NCBI RefSeq assembly: GCF_001425005.1
Contig: NZ_LMDB01000039.1
Location: 62,001 to 126,000, forward strand
Origin: Duganella sp. Root336D2
GTDB taxonomy: Bacteria > Pseudomonadota > Gammaproteobacteria > Burkholderiales > Burkholderiaceae_D
Length of the DNA stretch: 64,000 bases
Direction: 5' to 3'
The stretch's first letter is position 1, and each line of letters opens with the position of its first letter. Position numbers and translations under genes: made by a program. Under the pieces are notes generated by a model. The model saw only the letters and a program-made list of their open reading frames with translations. It was not told where the DNA came from and ran no database searches. Shown here piece after piece: positions 34,417 through 42,770 of the stretch.

Positions 34417-35486
34417 GCCGTTTCCTTCTGGCCGCGGCCGGCCAGCCGCGGCAGGTCGCGTGCTACTTCGACCAGGAACCAGGCCGGCAGGCGGCGTCCT
34501 TGCGCATCTTCACCGAGCAGCGATTGCGCGATTTCGACGCTGATGCGCGCCAGGTCGCGCAGCATATCCTTGGCGCGGATCGACAAGGCATGGTGCGCGC
34601 TGCGTACCGCTGATTCTTCCTCCGGCAATTCCTTCAGCAAGTGGGCGCGGAAAGACTGCGCGAGGAAGTACAGCACGTCGCGGTCCGCCGGAGAATCCGG
34701 CCAATGCTGGTCGCCCTTGATGATGGCATGCAGGCCGTGCTTGTGGCGCAACTGCTTAATGAAACCTTTGAAGTTGCCGGCATGGTTGGGCGAGAGCAAG
34801 CCGTAAGCCAATGCATCGAGCATTTCTTCGCCAGCATCCTCACCGAACGAATGCAGCGCATCGGACAGCATATGCCAGCTGCGCGGCGTTGAAAACGGCT
34901 CCTCATGCTTCGGCGGTTCGCTCCACAAGTGATCGGGGCGCAGCTGGATGTATTCCAGCACCCATGGGTGGATGCCGCCCTCGCCCTTGGCCCATTCGAG
35001 CCACTGGCGATGGTCGGAGCGCAGGTGGATATGCGCCATGCGGTTCACCAGCGCGGACGGCATCGGCTTGACGATGGCGGCGTCCTTGGCGCGGTTGCCC
35101 GCGCCAATCACGATAGTCCCTTTCGGCAAGTTGTACTCGCCGATGCGCTGGTCCAGGATCAGCGAATAGAACGCCTTCTGGATTTCGTGCGACGACGCAT
35201 TCAACTCGTCCAGGAACAGCACGAACGGCTCATCGCGCACGATGTTCGCCGGCGGGAAGAAGCGCGAGCACTTGCCGTCGATCTGCGGGATGCCCAGCAG
35301 GTCTTCCGGCGCGAGCTGGCTGCCGAGCAAAGAGACGCACTCCATGCCCACGGCTTCCGCAAAGCGGCGCACCAGGGCGCTCTTGCCGATGCCCGGCGGC
35401 CCCCACATGAATACCGGGCGTGTAATTGCAACGTGCAGCAGAAAGTCGATCGCCTGCTGCTGGTTCAACATGATTGCTGATTGCAT
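34413..35486 (-). CDS. MoxR-family AAA+ ATPase of the rtcB operon
   Basis: The 357-residue ATPase has Walker A GPPGIGKS at residues 29-36 and Walker B LFLDEL at 90-95, with an IVIGAGNRAKD sensor segment near 125. It is unlike the MoxR protein at 121-1230 outside the ATPase motifs, so the window carries two separate MoxR systems. A GGAGG box in the end of the 48-codon gene precedes its ATG by about 10 bases, and its stop overlaps the VWA gene. It probably remodels or activates the VWA-peptidase partner. Confidence 0.92.
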   Translation of the reverse strand: MQSAIMLNQQQAIDFLLHVAITRPVFMWGPPGIGKSALVRRFAEAVGMECVSLLGSQLAPEDLLGIPQIDGKCSRFFPPANIVRDEPFVLFLDELNASSHEIQKAFYSLILDQRIGEYNLPKGTIVIGAGNRAKDAAIVKPMPSALVNRMAHIHLRSDHRQWLEWAKGEGGIHPWVLEYIQLRPDHLWSEPPKHEEPFSTPRSWHMLSDALHSFGEDAGEEMLDALAYGLLSPNHAGNFKGFIKQLRHKHGLHAIIKGDQHWPDSPADRDVLYFLAQSFRAHLLKELPEEESAVRSAHHALSIRAKDMLRDLARISVEIAQSLLGEDAQGRRLPAWFLVEVARDLPRLAGRGQKETA

Positions 35487-35490
35487 GCGC

Positions 35491-35637
35491 TTACTCCTCC
35501 CGTTCCAGCTGGCGGCGCAGTTGCTGTTTCAACGCGCGGCGCGATTGTTCGATGCGCTGGTGGCCGCCGGCCTTGCGCTGGCGCGCCAGCACGGCCAGCG
35601 GGTTGCGCGGCTTAGGTAGTTTGATGGTTACCTTCAT
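35491..35637 (-). CDS. 48-residue basic protein between rtcB and moxR
   Basis: The protein begins MKVTIKLPKPRNPLAVLARQ and continues as an Arg/Gln-rich helix (SRRALKQQLRRQLEREE) to a TAA. An AAAGGA box formed by the rtcB end lies just before the ATG, and the stop is 4 bases before the moxR ATG, whose ribosome site it supplies. The tight packing and good ribosome site support a real gene. It is strongly basic and could bind RNA; I do not recognise a family. Confidence 0.75.
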   Translation of the reverse strand: MKVTIKLPKPRNPLAVLARQRKAGGHQRIEQSRRALKQQLRRQLEREE

Positions 35638-35640
35638 TGC

Positions 35641-36849
35641 TTATCCTTTCACGCACACGACTTGCTTCAGCGTGTGCACGATTTCGACCAGGTCGGATTG
35701 GTGTGCCATGACCTGGTCAATGTCTTTGTAGGCGGCGGGGATTTCATCCACCACGCCACCGTCCTTGCGGCATTCGATGCCCTGCGTCTGTTCGGCCAGG
35801 TCGAAACGATTGAATTTGCGTTTCGCCTCGCTGCGGCTCATGCGCCGTCCGGCCCCGTGCGAGCAGGAGCAGAACGATTCCTCGTTGCCCTTGCCGCGCA
35901 CGATGTAGCTGCGGGCACCCATGCTGCCGGGGATGATTCCCAGCTCGCCTTCGCGCGCCGAGATGGCGCCCTTGCGGGTGACGTACAGCTTGTGGCCGAA
36001 GTGCGATTCCTGCGCCACGTAGTTGTGGTGGCAGTTGATCGCTTCGCCATCGAGTTTGAACGGCGGGACGTGCGGCTCCAGTGCCGCCACCACGCGGCGC
36101 ATCATTTCGCGCCGGTTCAACATGGCATAGTCCTGCGCCCAATCCACCGCTTCCACATAGTCGTCGAACAGTTCCGAACCCTCGCTGAAGTAGGACAGGT
36201 CGCGGTCCGGCAAGTTCACCTTGTGCCGCATCATCTCCTTGCGTGCAGCGGAAATGAAGTAACGGCCGATGACATTGCCGATGCCGCGCGAGCCCGAATG
36301 CAGCATGATCCAGACGCGCTGCTCTTCATCGATACACAACTCGATGAAGTGGTTGCCGCCGCCCAGGGTGCCAATCTGGCAGATCCAGGTCTGCGCAAAC
36401 TTGTGCTGCATCTTCATGATGCCCTTGTGGCGCGCCACGATGCGGTCCAGGCGGTCGTTCAGCGGACGCCCAACGCGGGCGTGGGCGGAGCCGCGCACCT
36501 TGTCGAAGGCGTGCTGTTCGAAGCCGACCGGCACCAGCGTTTCGATGGCGCTGCGCACGCGCGCCAGGTTGTCCGGCAACTGGCTCGCAGTCAGCGTGGT
36601 ACGCACGGCGTTCATGCCGCAGCCGATGTCGACGCCGACAGCGGCAGGGATGATGGCGCCGCGCGTCGGGATTACGCTGCCGACGGTTGCACCGATCCCG
36701 GCGTGGACGTCGGGCATGGCTGCCACGTGCGGATGCACGATCGGCAGGTTCGAAATATTCAGCAGTTGCTGGATGGCCGAATGATCAATGTCATCCGTAT
36801 AGATGTGCACAGGCACCAGGCCTTTGTGCAGGCTTTGCTTGATTGGCAT
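35641..36849 (-). CDS. rtcB: RNA ligase RtcB
   Basis: The 402-residue protein has all RtcB hallmarks: DIGCGM near residue 74, GGGNHF near 163, HSGSRG near 184, HHNY near 273 and SHGAGRRMSR near 334, whose His is the guanylylation site. RtcB joins 2',3'-cyclic phosphate or 3'-phosphate RNA ends to 5'-OH ends using GTP and Mn2+, in tRNA and rRNA repair. It heads an operon with a 48-residue protein, a MoxR ATPase and a VWA peptidase-like protein. Upstream is an attenuator with a leader peptide, and the start codon itself lies in a hairpin. No rtcA or rtcR is in the window, so control differs from E. coli. Confidence 0.97.
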   Translation of the reverse strand: MPIKQSLHKGLVPVHIYTDDIDHSAIQQLLNISNLPIVHPHVAAMPDVHAGIGATVGSVIPTRGAIIPAAVGVDIGCGMNAVRTTLTASQLPDNLARVRSAIETLVPVGFEQHAFDKVRGSAHARVGRPLNDRLDRIVARHKGIMKMQHKFAQTWICQIGTLGGGNHFIELCIDEEQRVWIMLHSGSRGIGNVIGRYFISAARKEMMRHKVNLPDRDLSYFSEGSELFDDYVEAVDWAQDYAMLNRREMMRRVVAALEPHVPPFKLDGEAINCHHNYVAQESHFGHKLYVTRKGAISAREGELGIIPGSMGARSYIVRGKGNEESFCSCSHGAGRRMSRSEAKRKFNRFDLAEQTQGIECRKDGGVVDEIPAAYKDIDQVMAHQSDLVEIVHTLKQVVCVKG

Positions 36850-36867
36850 AACGTCTTTCGTTATGCC
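36845..36867 (-). promoter_or_regulatory. Hairpin enclosing the rtcB start codon
   Basis: On the minus strand GGCATAACG and CGTTATGCC form a perfect 9-base stem around AAAGA. The rtcB ATG is in the 3' arm and the AAAGA ribosome-binding-like sequence is the loop, so the fold could limit initiation. Confidence 0.65.
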
Positions 36868-36884
36868 GGGGCTGTAGAAACAAA

Positions 36885-36912
36885 AACCCCGGCGAGTTTC
36901 CTGGCCGGGGTT
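36885..36912 (-). terminator. Attenuator terminator of the rtcB operon
   Basis: A 9-base stem (AACCCCGGC with GCCGGGGTT) followed by TTTTTGTTT on the minus strand, about 40 bases before the rtcB start. Upstream, CTCGGGGC can pair with GCCCCG at the leader stop codon or with ACCCGAGC at 36932-36939. Confidence 0.85.
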
Positions 36913-36976
36913 CGTGTTGGAAGAACGACCGGCTCGGGTGGCTTGATTGCCTGCCCCGAGCGCGCGCGCTGCGGGG

Positions 36977-37015
36977 CTATCGAAGTTGCAGATTGTTGAT
37001 AGCCGTACGTGGCAT
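36977..37015 (-). CDS. Leader peptide MPRTAINNLQLR
   Basis: A 12-residue open frame preceded by AAAGGA and ending with TAG exactly at the base of the first attenuator hairpin. It has the same position relative to promoter and terminator as the leader peptide before the GNAT genes, and both end in Arg before a TAGCCC sequence. It is the likely sensor of ribosome progress for rtcB expression. Confidence 0.7.
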   Translation of the reverse strand: MPRTAINNLQLR

Positions 37016-37061
37016 GGTCGTCCTTTCGAAAATTCGGGTTAATAAAAAATCAGTGGACGCG

Positions 37062-37091
37062 ATTCTGCTCCCGCACTGAACGGGATGTCAA
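37062..37091 (-). promoter_or_regulatory. Promoter of the rtcB operon
   Basis: TTGACA (37086-37091) and CAGAAT (37062-37067) on the minus strand with an 18-base spacer that contains an inverted repeat TCCCG/CGGGA. It matches the GNAT promoter in both hexamers and spacing. Confidence 0.75.
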
Positions 37092-37117
37092 GCAGAATTT
37101 TTATCGCTGGGAGATAT

Positions 37118-37714
37118 TCAATTTTCCTGGCCGAGCTGAACCGGGTCGCCGAACATCTGGTTCCATTCTTCGATACTGGACGGCACGAATTTATCGTCCT
37201 GCTTTTTCAGCAATGCTTTTTCTTTCCCGATGATTGCGAACGGCGGATAGCCGTCGCGCCGGACCAGCTCTCCCCGGACACCGCGCGCACTCAGTTTTCC
37301 GGAAAAGCTCAGGAACACTTTCGCATCGCGTTTTTCGGGAGGGATGTTCTTGCCGGCATGGCTCCCTGCCGAATACTTCGCCTTGAATGAAATTGTTTTC
37401 GCCTTTTCATTCAAAGACACATCGTACAGCTTCGCGCTTACCGGTTCCGGTGAACCTGTCGCAACGGCGATCCTGCCGAAAACGACCTTACCCTGCCTGA
37501 ACAAGTCCAAGTAATAGCCGGATAGCGCATGTGGGTCCTCACTGTCGTCCCATACCTGGTTCGAATAATGTCCAATCAGCGATGGCGCTGTTGCTTCTGC
37601 ATACGCCGGCGCAAAAGTCCCGAGCAGCAGTGCCCCCGCAGCCAGGGCATTAATGGCCAGTTGTCGACCAGTGCGGCTTATCCGAGTTACCGCCGACAAA
37701 TTTCTTAACGCCAT
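37118..37714 (-). CDS. Exported protein, candidate immunity to the M15-type effector
   Basis: The protein has a signal peptide (ending GTFAPAYAEA) and a mature part of about 155 residues without motifs that I recognise. Its start region overlaps the end of the peptidoglycan-hydrolase gene; an ATG at 37714 or a TTG at 37726 are both possible, giving 65-77 bases of overlap. Export to the periplasm and position directly after a PAAR-hydrolase pair fit an immunity protein that protects the cell wall from sister-cell effector. This role is inferred from context only. Confidence 0.7.
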   Translation of the reverse strand: MALRNLSAVTRISRTGRQLAINALAAGALLLGTFAPAYAEATAPSLIGHYSNQVWDDSEDPHALSGYYLDLFRQGKVVFGRIAVATGSPEPVSAKLYDVSLNEKAKTISFKAKYSAGSHAGKNIPPEKRDAKVFLSFSGKLSARGVRGELVRRDGYPPFAIIGKEKALLKKQDDKFVPSSIEEWNQMFGDPVQLGQEN

Positions 37715-38273
37715 ATGTTGCCCCAATCTCTTTAAGTTGCGTATTCATGCCCGTGCGAGGAGCCGTGTTCACTTCGACAGTCGTACCATCCTTGTTGGCC
37801 ACTGTGATGTTGCCGGTCCAGGTGATCGACATGTCGATTGCCTCGCCCGTCCCGTGCAGCGTGTTCAGGGCCGGCGGTGTGTTGACGCCCAGCCCCTGGA
37901 TGCCGAAGCCATTCACCATCGCAGTTGCGCCGGCGACCGACTGCTCCGGCGTGGGATGGACCCAGTTAATGTGAACGCCTTCCATTGCAGGCACAGTCGC
38001 TGCATCAACGCCGTTCCTGGCGATCTTGTGCGCCCAATGCATCATGTATGCACGCTCTTTCGGCCGGAAGGTATTGGCGATGCGCACCTCCGCGCCAGCT
38101 GCTTCCAAGGCAGCAATGAAGCCGTCAACGGCAGCCTGGAAATCCGCGCTCAGATGGTCCGTCGTGTTCTGGGCCGGAAAGCGTGGTACCCAGACTGCTC
38201 CGCTCAGCTCATCGACAACATTAACAACTGCAGGTGTCTGATCCGTTTGCGGCGTGAGTGTGGCTGTGGTCAT
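37650..38273 (-). CDS. M15/VanY-like peptidoglycan peptidase, candidate T6SS effector
   Basis: The 207-residue protein has the M15-type zinc-site pattern HGTGEAID (H140 to D147) and a C-terminal PHW (H201-W202), with an upstream FRPKERAYMMHW segment near residue 69. Such enzymes cleave D-amino-acid peptide bonds in peptidoglycan. There is no signal peptide, which suits delivery by a secretion system rather than Sec export. The gene overlaps the PAAR gene by 53 bases and the downstream exported protein by at least 65, so the three are translated together. A VanY-like housekeeping role is less likely without a signal peptide. Confidence 0.8.
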   Translation of the reverse strand: MTTATLTPQTDQTPAVVNVVDELSGAVWVPRFPAQNTTDHLSADFQAAVDGFIAALEAAGAEVRIANTFRPKERAYMMHWAHKIARNGVDAATVPAMEGVHINWVHPTPEQSVAGATAMVNGFGIQGLGVNTPPALNTLHGTGEAIDMSITWTGNITVANKDGTTVEVNTAPRTGMNTQLKEIGATYGVKKFVGGNSDKPHWSTTGH

Positions 38274-38868
38274 AGTATGGAATCTCTATCTTTGCGTTTT
38301 GGGCATAATCGGAAATTACCTTTTCCGTGTGCCCGTTCTTGTCGGTTTTCCCGATGAACTCCCGGCCATCGTCCAGCACGATCCGGTAGCGGACATTGGC
38401 CAGGCTGGCCTGGTTGGCGTCCTTGGCATGGAAGAACAAGTCGAACTTCTGCTCGGCCTCGGCCGCGTCCTCGCTGGCAGCCAGCGATTGTGCAACGCCA
38501 CTGCCCGCAAGAGCCTTGCTCGCAGCGGGTGCTGTGACCGGCGGTGGAGCTGCTGCAGCCTTGGGACTTGCGCCGGCAGCAGCGGCGGAACTTTTCCCCT
38601 GGCCGTATTCAACGGTATCGGTGAACTGGCTTGGAATCAGGGTGGCACCGCAGGAAGTCTTCATCCCGGCAAGTGCCACGCCCTTGCCGTAGAAGGTGGT
38701 GGTCATCGCCCCTTCGACGATAGGGTAATCCCCTTTGCACTTCGGGCAATGCACCTTGTGTCCGATATAGGCGATGGGTTTGCCGTGGCAGATGTCCTGC
38801 ATCGAACCTTCGAGCACCGTGCCGTTATGGCTTGTGGTATCGCCCAGACGGATTATTTCTCCTGCCAT
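38221..38868 (-). CDS. PAAR-domain protein (T6SS spike tip) with C-terminal extension
   Basis: The first 95 residues form a PAAR domain (IRLGDTTSHNGTVLEGS, HCPKCKG, GMKTSCGATLIPSQ), the cone that caps the VgrG spike of type VI secretion systems. A Pro/Ala-rich linker at about 100-135 leads to a small beta-rich domain (FFHAKDANQASLANVRYRIV, then DGREFIGKTDKNG), a module often seen after PAAR that resembles effector adaptors. It ends in a His/Cys-rich tail. It precedes and overlaps the hydrolase gene. No core T6SS genes are in the window, so the cassette is an orphan that must use a system encoded elsewhere. Confidence 0.87.
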   Translation of the reverse strand: MAGEIIRLGDTTSHNGTVLEGSMQDICHGKPIAYIGHKVHCPKCKGDYPIVEGAMTTTFYGKGVALAGMKTSCGATLIPSQFTDTVEYGQGKSSAAAAGASPKAAAAPPPVTAPAASKALAGSGVAQSLAASEDAAEAEQKFDLFFHAKDANQASLANVRYRIVLDDGREFIGKTDKNGHTEKVISDYAQNAKIEIPYYDHSHTHAANGSDTCSC

Positions 38869-38963
38869 ATGATCTCACCGAATTCTCATCATTATTGCGA
38901 TAATAATAACTGATCAGAAAAATTGCCCGCGCACAATACGCGGTCGGAGAATGGGGGCAGGAG

Positions 38964-39443
38964 ATGCTGTATCACCGCTTTGCATTTGCCATTGCGCTTG
39001 TCATCGGATGTTCTACAGCCAGCGCGGGGAGCCTGGCCAAGGCGTATGCCGACAAGTCGAACAACGTCCATGTCGTGACAGCGTCCGGCAAGGACATCAA
39101 GTTGACGACGGACCGGCGGGCGGATGACGTCCGGCTCGCGCCCGATGGCGAGTCCGCCACCTGGCTCGTACTTTCGTATTTCGCTGCGGATGGCAGGAAG
39201 TGGCCAACCGAGCTGCATGTCTATCACGCCGGCCGCACGCGCTCCAGCAAGTGCGGGCTGATCATTCGAGAATACTGGTTCTGGAAGGACGGCTCTCACG
39301 TCGCCACCGATTGCGGAGGCCTGCATTTCTCCGGAATCGAAACGCTGTACGAGCTGCGTACCATGAAAGAGGTCGACAGCTTCGACCAGGCGGAAGTACC
39401 GGTCGAGAAGCGTCCGGAATGGTCGACAGCGAGCAGGGAATAA
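38964..39443 (+). CDS. Exported protein of unknown function
   Basis: The 159-residue protein has a signal peptide (MLYHRFAFAIALVIGCSTASA) and a beta-rich mature domain containing a Cys pair at about residues 97 and 118. I do not recognise a family. It stands alone on the plus strand, and its stop codon overlaps a bidirectional terminator shared with pckG. Confidence 0.72.
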   Translation: MLYHRFAFAIALVIGCSTASAGSLAKAYADKSNNVHVVTASGKDIKLTTDRRADDVRLAPDGESATWLVLSYFAADGRKWPTELHVYHAGRTRSSKCGLIIREYWFWKDGSHVATDCGGLHFSGIETLYELRTMKEVDSFDQAEVPVEKRPEWSTASRE

Positions 39444-39471
39444 AAAAACGCGCCACGTGGGCGCGTTTTTT
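39443..39471. terminator. Bidirectional terminator between the exported protein and pckG
   Basis: The stem AAAAAACGCGCC pairs with GGCGCGTTTTTT around a 4-base loop, with A/T runs on both sides, so it can terminate both converging transcripts. Confidence 0.9.
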
Positions 39472-39488
39472 GTCGAAGCGAAAGCAGC

Positions 39489-41351
39489 TTAGCCGTTCAG
39501 GCGCTGTTCCAGCTTGGCCATATTGTCCTTCAGCTCTTGCGGCAGGTGGTATGCCAGCTTCTCGAACAGTTCAGCGTGCAGTTTCAGCTCCGCGCGCCAT
39601 GCGTCCTTGTCGATCGAGGTGATGGTCTCGAACTCTTCGGCGGTGAATGGCAGGCCGTCCCAGGAGATGTCGCCGTAGCGAGGAGTGGTGCCGAAGATGT
39701 TCTCGACGCCGCCGCCATTACCTTCAACACGTTCCAGCATCCACTTCAGCACGCGCATATTGTCGCCGAAGCCTGGCCATACGAAGTGGCCGTTTTCGTC
39801 GGTGCGGAACCAGTTGACGCAGAAGATCTTAGGCAGGGTGGCGCCCTTGCCTTCCAGGCGCTTGCCCATGTCCAGCCAGTGCTGGAAGTAGTCGCTCATG
39901 TTGTAGCCCATGAACGGCAGCATGGCGAACGGGTCGCGGCGCACCACGCCCTGCTGGCCGGCGGCTGCAGCGGTGGTCTCGGAGCCCATGGTCGCGGCCA
40001 TGTACACGCCTTCGATCCAGTTGCGCGCTTCGGTTACCAGAGGCACGGTTGTAGAGCGGCGGCCGCCGAAGATGAAGGCGGAGATAGGCACGCCGGCTGG
40101 ATCGTCCCACGCCGGGTCGATCACCGGGTTCTGGGTTGCAGCCACGGTAAAGCGCGCGTTCGGGTGCGAGGCCTTGGTGCCGGACGCCGGGGTCCAGTCC
40201 TTGCCTTGCCAATCGACCAGGTGCGCAGGCGCTTCCTTGGTCAGGCCTTCCCACCAGATATCGCCGTCATCGGTCAGTGCGACGTTGGTGAAGATGGTGT
40301 TCTCGTTCAGGCAGGACATGCAGTTCGAGTTGGTCTTGGTGTTGGTGCCAGGAGCCACGCCGAAGTAGCCTGCTTCAGGGTTGATCGCGTACAGGCGGCC
40401 ATCCTTGCCCGGCTTGATCCAGGCGATGTCGTCGCCGATAGTGGTAACTTTCCAGCCGTCGAAGGTCTTCGGCGGGATCAGCATGGCGAAGTTGGTCTTG
40501 CCGCAAGCCGATGGGAAGGCCGCAGCAACGTAGTGCTTCTTGCCTTCCGGGGACTCAACGCCCAGGATCAGCATGTGTTCCGCCAGCCAGCCCTCGCCGC
40601 CGTTCTTGGCGTCGTTGTAGCCCATGGTGGAAGCGATGCGCAGCGCAAAGCACTTCTTGCCCAGCAGCGCATTGCCGCCGTAGCCGGAACCGTAGGACCA
40701 GATTTCGCGGGTTTCCGGGAAATGCACGATGTACTTGGTGGCGTTGCATGGCCATGCCACGTCTTTTTCGCCGGCAGCCAGCGGCTTGCCAACGGTGTGG
40801 ATCGCCGGCACGAACTCGCCATCGGTACCCAGCACGTCATACACGGCCTTGCCCATGCGGGTCATGGTGCGCATGTTGACGGCGACGTATGGGGAGTCGG
40901 ACAGTTCCACGCCGATGTGGGCGATCGGCGAACCCAGTGGGCCCATCGAGAACGGCACCACGTACATGGTACGGCCAGCCATGCAGCCGTCGAACAGGCC
41001 GTTCAGGGTGCCGCGCATTTCCTGCGGGTCCATCCAGTTGTTGGTCGGGCCGGCCGCTTCCTTGGTCTGCGAGCAGATGAAGGTGCGGTCTTCAACGCGG
41101 GCGACGTCGGTCGGGTCGGAGCAAGCCAGGTAGGAGTTTGGACGCTTTTCGGCGTTCAGCTTCTTCATGGTGCCCGCGGCAACCATTTCAGCGCACAGGC
41201 GGTCGTATTCTTCCGCCGAGCCATCGCACCAGTAGATGCGGGCAGGCTTGGTCAACGCGGCAACTTCCGCCACCCAATTGATCAGTTTTTGCTGTTTGAT
41301 GTAAGCTGGTGCGTTCATAGTTGCAACGCCTCCCATAACGGGCTGATTCAT
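39489..41351 (-). CDS. pckG: Phosphoenolpyruvate carboxykinase (GTP)
   Basis: The 620-residue protein has the PEPCK P-loop [16 protein letters not shown] near residue 280, an [11 protein letters not shown] segment and [14 protein letters not shown] near residue 430, all diagnostic of the GTP-dependent family. It converts oxaloacetate to phosphoenolpyruvate at the start of gluconeogenesis. A GGAGG box lies 5 bases before the ATG at 41351; an ATG eleven codons in is an alternative. It is transcribed alone with a strong terminator. Confidence 0.97.
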   Translation of the reverse strand: MNQPVMGGVATMNAPAYIKQQKLINWVAEVAALTKPARIYWCDGSAEEYDRLCAEMVAAGTMKKLNAEKRPNSYLACSDPTDVARVEDRTFICSQTKEAAGPTNNWMDPQEMRGTLNGLFDGCMAGRTMYVVPFSMGPLGSPIAHIGVELSDSPYVAVNMRTMTRMGKAVYDVLGTDGEFVPAIHTVGKPLAAGEKDVAWPCNATKYIVHFPETREIWSYGSGYGGNALLGKKCFALRIASTMGYNDAKNGGEGWLAEHMLILGVESPEGKKHYVAAAFPSACGKTNFAMLIPPKTFDGWKVTTIGDDIAWIKPGKDGRLYAINPEAGYFGVAPGTNTKTNSNCMSCLNENTIFTNVALTDDGDIWWEGLTKEAPAHLVDWQGKDWTPASGTKASHPNARFTVAATQNPVIDPAWDDPAGVPISAFIFGGRRSTTVPLVTEARNWIEGVYMAATMGSETTAAAAGQQGVVRRDPFAMLPFMGYNMSDYFQHWLDMGKRLEGKGATLPKIFCVNWFRTDENGHFVWPGFGDNMRVLKWMLERVEGNGGGVENIFGTTPRYGDISWDGLPFTAEEFETITSIDKDAWRAELKLHAELFEKLAYHLPQELKDNMAKLEQRLNG

Positions 41352-41699
41352 AGTACCTCCAATGCCAATAAAGAATTCTGTCTTGTCCCGGCACGGCAGG
41401 AATCGTCGTCAGCTGATAGCTTGCGCGGAAGAATTTTGCTTACTTCGGCGAAATACGGCGGTTCTGTCGATGCGCCCGATTACTCGAGGGCGCAAGCGCC
41501 AGGCGGGGGGGTGCTCAGGCGCTGGAACATATACTGCTGGAGCCTGGTTGGGCTCCTTGAATTGGCCGATTGTACACCTGCGATCCAGCGATTCCGACCA
41601 AAATGTAGGAATATTGCCCGACCAATGTAGTAGGCTATTCCAGATATTCACAAACCTGTTATTTCCCTACTATTTTCATCACAAAATCTGCTAACTGAC
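41352..41699. promoter_or_regulatory. Divergent promoter region of pckG and the dehydrogenase gene
   Basis: This 348-base gap holds no convincing gene. It contains a direct repeat CCGACCAAAATGTAG (41594-41608) and CCGACCAATGTAG (41618-41630), about 23 bases apart, which could be tandem regulator sites. TTCACA (41647-41652) and CTATTT (41670-41675), 17 bases apart, are a possible promoter for the plus-strand gene. A GGAGCC/GGCTCC hairpin lies near 41543. Confidence 0.4.
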
Positions 41700-42650
41700 A
41701 TGAAAATTGCGATTCTCGATGATTACCAGGATGCAACGCGTAGCCTGGAATGCATCAAACTGCTGGATGGCCATGAGGTCAAGATTTTCAACAATTCCGT
41801 GCGCGGCATGGGGCAACTGGTGGCCCGGCTGGCGCCATTTGAAGCGCTGGTCTTGATCCGCGAGCGCACTGCGTTTAGCCGAACATTGCTGTCCAAACTG
41901 CCCAATTTGAAAGTGATTTCGCAGACTGGCAAGGTAAGCGGCCACGTCGACATGGAGGCCTGCCGCGAGCTTGGCATCACCGTGCTGGAAGGCGTCGGCT
42001 CGCCGACTGCGCCAGCCGAGCTGACCTGGGCGCTGGTAATGGCGGCGAGGCGCAAGCTGTTCCAGTACGCAGGCAAGCTGCGCGATGGGCAGTGGCAGCA
42101 AGTGTCGATCAGTCACGAGCACAACACGCTGGGCCTGGTGTTGGCCGGCAGCACGATGGCGATCTGGGGCTACGGCAAGATCGGCAAGCTGGTGGCGGGT
42201 TATGCGAAGGCGTTTGGCATGCGCGTGATCGTCTGGGGTAGCGAGTCGAGCCGCGCGGCAGCGGCGGCCGACGGCTACCAAGCGGCGGCTTCGCGCGAAG
42301 CATTTTTTGCGGAGGCGGATGTGCTGTCGCTGCACCTGCGCCTTGCCGACGGCACGCGCGGCGTCGTCACCGCCGAAGACCTGGCGCGCATGAAGCGCGA
42401 TGCCTTGTTCGTCAACGTCAGCCGTGCCGAGCTGGTTGCGAGCGGCGCTTTGGAAGAAGCGCTGAAGTCCGGCCATCCAGGCTATGCAGCACTGGACGTG
42501 TTCGAAACCGAACCGCTGCCGGAAAATTCGCCGCTGCTGCGCATGCCGAATGTGCTGTGCACCCCGCACCTAGGCTACGTCGAGAAAGCCAGTTACGAGC
42601 TGTACTTCGGCCACGCCTTCCAGAACCTGGTCAAGCACCTCAACGGCTGA
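41700..42650 (+). CDS. D-2-hydroxyacid dehydrogenase (PGDH-like)
   Basis: The 316-residue protein has the NAD-binding motif WGYGKIGKLVAGYAKAFGM near residue 155, the catalytic Arg in NVSRAEL near 240, the Glu in VFETEPLPE near 270 and the His in CTPHLGYV near 288. This is the D-isomer 2-hydroxyacid dehydrogenase family, close to phosphoglycerate dehydrogenase-like proteins without the C-terminal ACT domain. The natural substrate is not evident from the context. It is divergent from pckG. Confidence 0.92.
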   Translation: MKIAILDDYQDATRSLECIKLLDGHEVKIFNNSVRGMGQLVARLAPFEALVLIRERTAFSRTLLSKLPNLKVISQTGKVSGHVDMEACRELGITVLEGVGSPTAPAELTWALVMAARRKLFQYAGKLRDGQWQQVSISHEHNTLGLVLAGSTMAIWGYGKIGKLVAGYAKAFGMRVIVWGSESSRAAAAADGYQAAASREAFFAEADVLSLHLRLADGTRGVVTAEDLARMKRDALFVNVSRAELVASGALEEALKSGHPGYAALDVFETEPLPENSPLLRMPNVLCTPHLGYVEKASYELYFGHAFQNLVKHLNG

Positions 42651-42653
42651 GCC

Positions 42654-42770
42654 CGTGTCACACCTTGGGGTCATCACGGGGACGCCGAGTCCCTAAGTGT
42701 GACACGAGCTGAAGCATTACACGGCTGTGTCCGTGTCACAGTTGGGGTGTGACCCCAGGGTGTGACACGG
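42654..42770. repeat. Two GTGTCACA-type hairpin elements
   Basis: Inverted repeats CGTGTCACAC...GTGTGACACG (42654-42706) and CCGTGTCACA...TGTGACACGG (42731-42770) lie in tandem, the second with an inner GGGGT/ACCCC stem. They resemble the GTGTCAGGCAC hairpins at 61304. The second element forms the 3' end of the converging gene at 42717. Confidence 0.65.
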
